NCBI RefSeq assembly: GCF_000227135.1
Contig: NC_018251.1
Span: 347,989-411,988 of the forward strand
DNA length: 64,000 bases
Direction: 5' to 3'
Origin: Leishmania donovani
Lineage: Eukaryota; Euglenozoa; Kinetoplastea; Trypanosomatida; Trypanosomatidae
Each line of letters opens with the position of its first letter. Positions within the stretch are counted from its first letter, which is position 1. The notes beneath the pieces are model-generated. The model saw nothing but the letters and a program-made list of their open reading frames with translations, was not told the DNA's origin and did no database searches. Of the stretch, positions 8,586 through 16,237 are shown in pieces. A program made the position numbers and the translations under genes.

Positions 8586-10568
8586 ATGGCGGCGGTGTCT
8601 ACATCGGCGGCTGGCACGGCGAACCCCGTGCCGAGTCGCAGCGAGCTGTGGGCAGACAAGTACAAGCCGCGCTCCATTGCCGAGATGTGCTACCCGGTCT
8701 GCGCGAACAAGCTAAAGGCGTGGCTGGAGACCTTCACACCGATCGGTAGCCCCGGCGATGATCCGAAGAAGCCGCATGGCGTTCTCCTGTCCGGGTCTCC
8801 AGGTGTGGGCAAGACGACGACAGTGTACGTGGTAGCGCACGAACTCGGCCGCACCGTTGTGGAGTACAACGCGAGCGACTTCCGCAGCCGCAAGTCGCTC
8901 AAGGAGAATGTGTCGGACCTCATCAGCAACCGCGCCTTTTCCGCGAGCGCGACGTCGTACACGAACGTGATTCTGTTAATGGACGAGGTGGACGGCTGCG
9001 ACATTGGCGGTGTCGGCGAGGTGATCGAGATGCTCAAGTCCACCCGCATCCCGATCCTGTGCACGTGCAACGATCGCTGGCACCCCAAGCTGCGCTCGCT
9101 GCTCAACTACGTGGAGGACATGCGCTTTAGCCACCCACCGTGCAACATCGTGGCGAACTACCTTTGCGACCGTGTCCTGGCGCGCGAGGGTATTTCGCTC
9201 TCCAAGCCGCTCCTGCAGGATATTATCAAGAACTCCGGCAGCGACATCCGCAACATGCTCAACAACCTGCAGCTCTGGTGCCTGAGCCGCACCTCGCTCG
9301 AGCAGCGGCAGCTGGCCGAGTGCGCCGCGCAGTCGACGAAGGACAGCGATGCCGGCCTCTTCGACGCCGCTGAGTACTTCTTGCTGCAGGGCACGTCGCG
9401 TGGGGAGCGGCACTCCATCGCGGAGATGCAGGCCTGCTACTACAACGCCGACCTAGTCGACATGTTTGTGCAGGAGAACTACCTGCACTACAACCCGCAG
9501 CCGGTGGATGGGAGGGATTGGATGGAGGCTGTCTCACAGGCTGCCACATCGATCTCGCGGTCGGACGCGGCGCAGAGTATCATGTATTATCAACAGAACT
9601 GGTCCGTGTCCCGCTTCCACGTCTTGTCCTCCAGCATTGCCCCATGTGTGTACACGCGCGGCAAGTACGAGACCTTCATGACGGGGCAGCAGAAGTTCTT
9701 CGACATGCAGCGACCGGTGAAGTTCCCGACGTGGCTTGGGCACAACTCCTCCGCGAACAAGAATCGCCGTCTGCTGCGCTGCATCGCCATGCAGGCGTCG
9801 CATCCGGCGAAGGGCGTGTCAGGGAGCCAAGAGGATGTGGTGGCGGACTACATACCGCACGGCTGGGAGCGCCCGCTGACGGCGCCGCTGGCGACGAAGG
9901 GGAAGGACGGCGTTGCCGAGGTCATCGCCTTCATGGATCAGTACCACCTCATGCGCGATGACTGGGACCTCGTGCAAGCGTTGCCACACTACAAGCACAT
10001 GCAGTCGCCGAGCCCCACGACGCCGCCGGCCAACATCGCCACCGCCGTCAAGAGCGCCTTCACGCGTGAGTTCAACAAGACGCATCGCTTTGACAGCTTC
10101 GCGAAGAGCACGCTGAAGCGCGGCGATGGGGAGACGCAAGACGACGACGAGGGCGATCCGGGCAACGGCGCCGGTGGCAATCGCAAGGCTGGCAAGGTGG
10201 TCGCGGACGGCGTGACGGCTGTGAGCGTCACAGGCAGCAGTGACGCTGCTGCCACGAAGAAGAAAGGCAAAGCGGCTGTGGGCGCTGCCACCACATCGAC
10301 GACGGCAGCCGCGGCACGCAAGCCACGGGCCAAGAAGAGCGCCCCGGCTGACGGGGCTGCCGGGCCGACGGCGAAGAAGAAGGCCGCCACCAGCTCAACG
10401 CGGGCCACGGCCAAGGCATCGACGGCGAAGACAACAGCAAAGCGAAAACGCGCGCGCGCGGCGTCCTCGGAGAGTGAGACAGAGAGCGTGTCGTCATCAC
10501 CATCGTCGTCCTCCTCCTCATCTGCGTCCTCTTCGAGCAGCAGCAGTGATGTCTCCGACAGTGAGTAG
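8586..10568 (+). CDS. RFC1: Replication factor C large subunit (RFC1), AAA+ clamp loader ATPase
   Basis: RFC1 is the large subunit of the clamp loader that opens PCNA and places it on primer-template DNA in the nucleus. Visible features are the RFC-box-like WADKYKPRS at residues 22-30, a Walker A loop GSPGVGKTT at 70-78, a Walker B LLMDEVDG at 130-137, a sensor-1 region around CTCND at 159-163, and a sensor-2-like GSDIRNML near 219-226. The region from about 278 to 410 matches the RFC1-specific C-terminal domain, which separates this from the small subunits and from Rad17, Ctf18 or Elg1. At 660 residues it is much shorter than human RFC1 because the N-terminal extension with the BRCT domain is absent. 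The last 140 residues form a Lys/Ala-rich, histone-H1-like tail that ends in a Ser/Glu/Asp-rich segment. Confidence 0.93.
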   Translation: MAAVSTSAAGTANPVPSRSELWADKYKPRSIAEMCYPVCANKLKAWLETFTPIGSPGDDPKKPHGVLLSGSPGVGKTTTVYVVAHELGRTVVEYNASDFRSRKSLKENVSDLISNRAFSASATSYTNVILLMDEVDGCDIGGVGEVIEMLKSTRIPILCTCNDRWHPKLRSLLNYVEDMRFSHPPCNIVANYLCDRVLAREGISLSKPLLQDIIKNSGSDIRNMLNNLQLWCLSRTSLEQRQLAECAAQSTKDSDAGLFDAAEYFLLQGTSRGERHSIAEMQACYYNADLVDMFVQENYLHYNPQPVDGRDWMEAVSQAATSISRSDAAQSIMYYQQNWSVSRFHVLSSSIAPCVYTRGKYETFMTGQQKFFDMQRPVKFPTWLGHNSSANKNRRLLRCIAMQASHPAKGVSGSQEDVVADYIPHGWERPLTAPLATKGKDGVAEVIAFMDQYHLMRDDWDLVQALPHYKHMQSPSPTTPPANIATAVKSAFTREFNKTHRFDSFAKSTLKRGDGETQDDDEGDPGNGAGGNRKAGKVVADGVTAVSVTGSSDAAATKKKGKAAVGAATTSTTAAAARKPRAKKSAPADGAAGPTAKKKAATSSTRATAKASTAKTTAKRKRARAASSESETESVSSSPSSSSSSSASSSSSSSDVSDSE

Positions 10569-11231
10569 AGAAAAGGGCGTTGGAGGCGGTCTGAAGCGTG
10601 GCACTCACCCCCCCCCATCGAAGAGAAGCGTGCCTCAGCTTCATCGCCGATTCAGGAAAAAGGTGTGTGTGTGTGTGTGTGTGCTTGCCTTCGTCTGTGT
10701 ACATGGTGCGATGACACCTCTTGTCAACTGCCTTCGTCTGTGTCACCGTTGGCCGCGATGTGGTGTAGTGGAAAGGGGGGGGGTGCTGCAATCGCCCTCT
10801 TGGCGTTGATCTTGTTGCGGGGTGCCGCAGGCAGCAAGCAAAGAAAAGCAAACTACTCTTGGGCGTAACGCTTGATTCGCATAGATTCGACCCGTGCACA
10901 GGTACATGCATACTCAGATACACACATGTATGTGTGTGTGTGTGTTCGGTGGGCATTTAACGGTCATCTCTGCATATGATGCACGTCTGGCAGTCGATGC
11001 CATTCTCGCCATGAATCACTCAAGCACAAGCATCTATTGAAGAGAGGAGCAACACTCTCTCGCCTCTCGCACCTTCCTTCCTTATCTCAGGGAGTGCACG
11101 CACATGCACATCCACACCGGCAGCTACAAAGGCAGCAGAAACATACAAGCCACAAAGGACTCGGAGGGGTCCGCGACAGTTCTCTCCCTCCACACACACA
11201 ACACACACACACACACCTCGCGCCTCCAGCA
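10569..11231 (+). other. Intergenic spacer with TG/CA microsatellites
   Basis: I find no gene here. The spacer carries a C run near 10610-10617, a GT repeat at 10664-10682, a G run near 10777-10785, a TG repeat near 10929-10945 and a CA-rich stretch near 11193-11217. Confidence 0.7.
10664..10682. repeat. GT dinucleotide repeat
   Basis: An uninterrupted alternating GT tract lies in the spacer shortly after the RFC1 stop codon. It is typical of trypanosomatid 3' UTRs and is probably length-variable between strains. Confidence 0.85.
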
Positions 11232-12875
11232 ATGAAGAGGCGGCGCGACTTGCTTGAGATCCACACCGTGGCGGCCCGACCGCACAAGCGAGGCGGCACC
11301 GAGACAACGCGGGAGCACCACTTCCCGCTCTACTCGCACCCTATGTTTCGTGCCGCACGGCACAACGCAAATGCGGTGCAGGATGCCGTCGTAGAACAGT
11401 CCGACCGCGTCGATCCACGCGCGCTTGACGCGGCTCTTGAGAACATGGTGACACAGCTCCTGCAGCGGCAGCTGAGTCAGCACGAGGCCGAAGGGGACAC
11501 ATCTCCCACCCTTGCAAAGAAGGATCTTATCGTCACCGAGAGTGAGCTGCTAGCGCTCCTCGCCGAAGCGACACACGCCACGCCACTGTCACCGCACCCG
11601 CAGCAACCGCCGTCGGCGTTTCCGCCTATTAGACCAGAGGCAATCGCGGCGCTCGCCACTGCAGCCGTCGCGTCCTCGCCACCACCGCAGCAAGGGCCGT
11701 TCATTCCGAATCAGGGCTACCACACCACACACCCTCCCCTGCAGTCCAACGGTGACGCCGAGCGCCGCGTGGGGCCACCGCCGCGCACCCAGGCTTCATC
11801 CTTCAACAGCGCAGCCTCGGCCTTAGGTGGCGACGAGCCGGAAGAGCTCAACGTCGTGTCGGTCGACACCCTTCAGCAAGCTGCTCTGAGAAGTCGCGGG
11901 CGCATGGACGAACAAGCGGTGCCGCGGCTCCAGCCGCTGTCCGAAAGGGCGGTATCGACGATTTCGGGTCGGACGACAAGGCAGCAGCATCCTCCTACGA
12001 CGTCGCTCTACTCGCTGCTCCCGTGCCTGGTGGCTTCACCAGGGCTGACGGCGGCCTCGGTGCTTCCTGCCACCGTCTCTTCATCTCCGAGCCCGTCACC
12101 GTCTTCAGTGACGTTTCGTGAAATGGACCGCTGGCCGGGTACCGGCACAGGCCCCGTCGCACAGCAGTCTGTGGATGCGCAGCAGCTTCACCAAGTCCCC
12201 GACGCCGTCTTCGCCGCCATGGACGTGCTCATGGACGGCAACAGCTGCTGCATGCGGCGGCGCCAGCGCCTGGTAGCGACGAACGGGAACAAGGCTGAAT
12301 CACTTTCGCTGAATCCGAGGTGCCTTCCCGGAAGCGGAGGCGGCGCTTCAGGAGGCTCCTGCTTCGCCTTCGGATGTGGCGGCAAGGGTGCGAGTCTCAA
12401 CCGCATGTACGTCCCTGTAGCGCAGAACACGCTGCCTGCCCCACCGCCGCCACGCACCGCCGCGGAGGCGAAAGCGCGCCGCATCCTGGAGGGCCAGCGA
12501 CGCAAGCAGCGGCTGCAAAATCAGCAGCAGCATCTTGTGTCCAACTCCTCTTTGGTGGCTGGCGGCGGCAACATCGCGCCGCTCAGCTCCTCCCTCGTCG
12601 AGTTTCGCAGCGGCACTGCCAGTCTACCAACAGAGCCTCTCAGATGGCGCCACATAGACCGGTCCGGTTCAAGGAGCCACGGCAGTACGCACCCGGCGCC
12701 GCCCTCTGCCGCCTCTTCTGTGAGCCGCAGTGCCGCTGTGGTGGTCGGGGCCGCTTCAACTCTACCGCTCACCCAAGAGGCCTCACTGCCCTTCACTCTT
12801 CGTGGCATCGCGGGTGAGCCCGTGTACATGCAGGCCATCAGCTCTGCAAACTGCTTTGTTGGCCCGCGTCTTTGA
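11232..12875 (+). CDS. Unrecognised basic/low-complexity protein (547 aa)
   Basis: The ATG at 11232 was chosen because coding character begins there, just after a CA-rich 5' UTR; the upstream in-frame extension reads as spacer. The N-terminus opens with a KRRR cluster at residues 2-5 that could act as a nuclear signal. About residues 55-110 and 468-490 look helical; the latter has an Arg/Lys/Gln-rich, possibly coiled-coil segment beginning AAEAKARRILEGQRRK. The rest is Pro, Ser, Thr and Gln-rich and probably disordered. A Gly/Cys-rich patch near 430-460 lacks a recognisable zinc-binding pattern. I do not recognise a family. Confidence 0.75.
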   Translation: MKRRRDLLEIHTVAARPHKRGGTETTREHHFPLYSHPMFRAARHNANAVQDAVVEQSDRVDPRALDAALENMVTQLLQRQLSQHEAEGDTSPTLAKKDLIVTESELLALLAEATHATPLSPHPQQPPSAFPPIRPEAIAALATAAVASSPPPQQGPFIPNQGYHTTHPPLQSNGDAERRVGPPPRTQASSFNSAASALGGDEPEELNVVSVDTLQQAALRSRGRMDEQAVPRLQPLSERAVSTISGRTTRQQHPPTTSLYSLLPCLVASPGLTAASVLPATVSSSPSPSPSSVTFREMDRWPGTGTGPVAQQSVDAQQLHQVPDAVFAAMDVLMDGNSCCMRRRQRLVATNGNKAESLSLNPRCLPGSGGGASGGSCFAFGCGGKGASLNRMYVPVAQNTLPAPPPPRTAAEAKARRILEGQRRKQRLQNQQQHLVSNSSLVAGGGNIAPLSSSLVEFRSGTASLPTEPLRWRHIDRSGSRSHGSTHPAPPSAASSVSRSAAVVVGAASTLPLTQEASLPFTLRGIAGEPVYMQAISSANCFVGPRL

Positions 12876-13792
12876 TCTCGAAGAAGCAGCATGGCTCGCG
12901 TCGCACATTCGAGTGCGTCCGTGTGCGGCGGCACGCGAGACCAACCGCGGAGGGTTACTCCGTCCGTGCTTGTCTGCTCGTCCCACGCGCATGTTTTGTG
13001 CGGCGGTCTCTGCAAGTCCTGCGCATACGGCGACCGCTGCCGCCGCTCCTGCTGTTGTCGCCATCTGCTATCATATGTACTTTCCCTCGTGTTGGTTTCC
13101 GCGTTGGCGCCCGACGTCACGAACAGAAAGATGCGCACGTGGGTGCATGTGTACATGTGGGTGACTCTGGAGAGAGACACAGTTATGTGTGTGTAGGTGT
13201 GTGTGTGTGTGTTATATATGTATATATGTATGTATGTGTATACTCAAGTGTAAGAGAGCGAGAAGACAGCACGGATGTGAGCAGAAACTCGCACCCGAGG
13301 AAGCAAAGGGAAGAACAGCAGGCGTGTGTGGGAAAACGCACAGATCGTCGCTTGCAGCCACGGAGATGACAGTCGCGCCCGTTGTCGTGTGTGAGGGGGG
13401 GAGGGGCATAGGGAAGCCCGAGCCAGGGCGCCTGAGAGGGGGAGAGGGAGGATGAGAACGGGGCACGCATTCGTTTGAAATAAAAAAAAATGACCCGGTG
13501 GCAGCGAGGTTATATCTCGCGACCTCTTCGTGCTCGTTGCCCTCGCCCCTCCGCTCACCATCCCGCTCCGTCCTCCTCTGGGCCTTTGGACACTCATCCG
13601 CAAACCTTTCCGTTCCTATTTTGCTTTCGCTCTCGGCGAGGCTTTCCAGTCACTTGCCCGGATCGCCGCTGCCGCATCCTTCGTGGCCGGTGCGCGCTGC
13701 CCCAGCCACACAAGCACAGGCCACCACGCACGCGCCTGGCTGGGCTCTACCACTCACACACATGCAGAGACACGCACCACCGCAGCCGCATC
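12876..13792 (+). other. Intergenic spacer
   Basis: No gene is supported in this 917 bp. It contains a TG/TATG microsatellite at about 13185-13242, an A-rich run at 13481-13490, and C/T-rich stretches between about 13540 and 13665, which end in an AG near 13650, as candidate processing signals for the Mnd1-like gene. Confidence 0.65.
13185..13242. repeat. Compound TG / TATG microsatellite
   Basis: A TG repeat passes directly into a TATA/TATG-type repeat. It is the most AT-rich short tract in this part of the window and lies in a 3' UTR or spacer. Confidence 0.8.
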
Positions 13793-15076
13793 ATGTCGAG
13801 GGCTTCCGCCGCGACCAGGAAGGGCAAGAGGAAGGGCCTATCGATAGACGAGAAGGCCATCCTCGTCGAGAGATGGATGGCTGCTCACCCGCAGCCCTAC
13901 ACGCTGAAAGAGCTGCAGCAGCTGATCCCGAAGCACACCCCCGTCATCTACCAAAGCGTCGAGGAGTGTGTGCAGCTGCTGGTCGCTGAGGGGCGCATCG
14001 AAGAGGATCGCGTCGGCGTGAGCACGCTGCTCTGGAGGTTTCCACCAACAGCAGCACAGCTGGCGAGTCGATCAAGCCGGCAACCCGGAAGGAGTGGCGG
14101 ACGGGGCAGCAGTTCTGCCAACAGCGCAGCGGCATCTTTGTGTCCTATGTCGTACGCGGAACTGCTGCGACGCTTGACGGCCAGCGGTGCGGAGGCGCAG
14201 CGGCAGCAACAGCAGGTGTCGACAGAGATGATGGAGCGTTGGTGCGCGTTGACGCCGCATGTGCAGCTGCGCGAGTGGCATGATATGCTCCAGGCAGAGA
14301 ACGAGCGCGCCATGGCATCTCTCGCTCAAGAACGAGAGCGACTTGGCTTTCTGGACAACAGTGGCAACGGCGAGCAGGACAGCGAAGACGCATCAGCTAG
14401 CGAGGCAGCCGTGCTTGCCGAGCTCGCGCGCCTTCAGCAGCTTGCGCTGCAGCGAGCTCAACTGCTTGCAGAGCACAAGAGCATGTCCTCTCGTCATGCA
14501 CTGCCCGAGGTGCTCGACCATCTTAACCGTGCCTCCTTCATTGCACTCGAGGCCGCCAACAGGTGGACGGACAACTACTATCTTGCGGAGGAAGAGGTAG
14601 TGGGAAAGGCAGGCTTTGGTGGCAGCCGCCGCGACGTCCGGGAAGCGCTGCAGCTTCCGCTGGATCTGAGTTACCTCTCCGACGAGAGTGACGCCGAGTC
14701 GAACATCGTCGGTGGCCATGAGCGGCAAGAGGTAGGCGGATGCAACAGCTTCCATCTATCGTGCACCCCAGCGCATGATGCGGCTCCGCAGCCATCTTCA
14801 CCGCTGCAGCATGGAAGTAATCTGTGTGATGCCGGCAGACCTTCCTCAACACAGAATAAGCAGCCACTCATCACGGTGCCTCTCGGCAGCGACGCTGTCC
14901 CGGTAGCGCACGCTGATGTTAGAGGCAGCGACCCCGCACCGGCAGCAGTGGCAGCACCGTCACTCCCGGGCACAGATGCCGCTGCACCACTCTCCACAGC
15001 CGCGAGGCCGAAAAAGGCGAAGACCGCCAAGCCGCCGTCGGCGAAACGAAGCACAGGCAAGCGTGCTCGCTCATGA
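13793..15076 (+). CDS. MND1: Mnd1-like meiotic recombination factor with long C-terminal extension (427 aa)
   Basis: Residues about 13-85 match the N-terminal winged-helix region of Mnd1: a KGLSIDEK opening, a helix around LKELQQLIPKH, a second helix around VEECVQLLVAEG, and the wing ending VGVSTLLWRFP. Mnd1 pairs with Hop2 and stimulates Dmc1/Rad51 strand invasion. Helical, coiled-coil-prone segments follow (about 140-185 and 205-250), as expected for the Hop2-pairing part. The protein is about twice the usual 200-230 residues. From about residue 310 it continues with a low-complexity region and ends in a Lys/Arg/Ala/Pro tail. The start at 13793 begins the conserved part directly. The assignment rests mainly on the N-terminal domain. 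Confidence 0.7.
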   Translation: MSRASAATRKGKRKGLSIDEKAILVERWMAAHPQPYTLKELQQLIPKHTPVIYQSVEECVQLLVAEGRIEEDRVGVSTLLWRFPPTAAQLASRSSRQPGRSGGRGSSSANSAAASLCPMSYAELLRRLTASGAEAQRQQQQVSTEMMERWCALTPHVQLREWHDMLQAENERAMASLAQERERLGFLDNSGNGEQDSEDASASEAAVLAELARLQQLALQRAQLLAEHKSMSSRHALPEVLDHLNRASFIALEAANRWTDNYYLAEEEVVGKAGFGGSRRDVREALQLPLDLSYLSDESDAESNIVGGHERQEVGGCNSFHLSCTPAHDAAPQPSSPLQHGSNLCDAGRPSSTQNKQPLITVPLGSDAVPVAHADVRGSDPAPAAVAAPSLPGTDAAAPLSTAARPKKAKTAKPPSAKRSTGKRARS

Positions 15077-16237
15077 CGTGTGACGTTGTGCCGCCGCTCA
15101 GAGGGCAAGGAAGAGGGAGAGAAGAGGTTTCCAAGTTTTATGATGGGGCTGCTGCTGCCGCCCTCCCGGTCATGCGCCATCTCTCGCATTCTCAGACGTG
15201 TAAACATACCATTGCTGCTTCTGGTCACTCAGTCCCTCTTTCTCCTGTTGTTCGAACTGCTGCCACGAAAACGCGATCATATCTGTCACCACACACCCCT
15301 CATTCTCTCCGGTGGGCGCCCTGTCGTGGTCCTCTTTGAGTTCGTCTGTGTGCATGTGTGAGCGCGCGCGCGAGCGCACTTCTCGTCTTTGCCATCGCCC
15401 TGTTGCTCCTCTTCGAGCAGCAGCACATTTTTTGGCACGCAGACGCACACGCTCACACATAAACGCGCGCATGCATGTATGCAAGCGGCGTAGCGTCCTG
15501 TCTCTCTGCCTCTCCCTCAGTGTGAGCATGCGCACTCAGACATACACGCGCACTCGCACGTTCCCCCTCGCCTCTCTCATCTCCCTCCTGTCACCGCCGT
15601 TGGACCTCTGCACAACGGTCCCTGTCGCTGCAAGCACACACCCTTCTTTGAGCACGCGCGCAGGCACAGTAAGACGAGATGAAGCATCGCAAATGATGCA
15701 GCACACACTCCCCTTTCGCCCTGCACCACGGCCGCCACCAAGACACACGCACGCATACACGTGCTGCTGGTCCTCTGCTCCCCCTCCCCCTCCGCCTCCA
15801 CCTCCTCCGCCCTCGCCCAGCATCAGTGATTACGCTCCGTAGGGTTTCATGCCTTGTCTCCTGCGACTTGACTCGGCGCGCGGGCTTCGGCTCACACTTA
15901 CGTCTGCTTTGTGCTCCAGCTCTGTGTGGGTGTGGGTGTGTCGTTCCTGGCAATCACTTCAGCACCACCACTTGTTTGCCAGACAGAAAAGTAATCGATG
16001 GTCCGCGTAGCAAGCCCCTCGTCTCAACTCACTACCGGGCCGAGTATGGCCTTCCCTATCCACGCCCACGCATATTCGGCCCGCTCCTCTATTCTGCCAC
16101 CTTTCTCCGCCCTCCCCTCCTGCTTGCTGTCGCTGCGTGCTTCGCACGCACGCACACACACACACACGCATGCACCGCCACTCTCCTTCTCCTTCCCCTC
16201 CCCCACCTTCCAGTCGTCTATCAGTGGCTCGTGCAAC
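15077..16237 (+). other. Intergenic spacer
   Basis: No gene is supported in this 1.16 kb. It contains several C/T-rich tracts, including a C-rich run near 15776-15812 and the strong tract just before the F-box gene. Confidence 0.65.
16180..16213 (+). promoter_or_regulatory. Candidate polypyrimidine tract and spliced-leader acceptor for the F-box/Kelch gene
   Basis: A roughly 30-base pyrimidine tract ends in CAG at 16211-16213. If used, the 5' UTR would be 24 nucleotides before the ATG at 16238, and the upstream in-frame Met codons would be removed. Confidence 0.5.

Noticed and set aside
10240..10568. Separate histone H1 gene
   Set aside because: The H1-like sequence is in frame with the RFC1 AAA+ domain, with no stop, start or spacer between, so it is a tail of the same protein.
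9989..10618. Hydrophobic minus-strand open frame with apparent membrane spans
   Set aside because: It is the complement of the Lys/Ala/Ser-rich tail of RFC1; the Leu/Val/Ala/Phe stretches are an antisense artefact.
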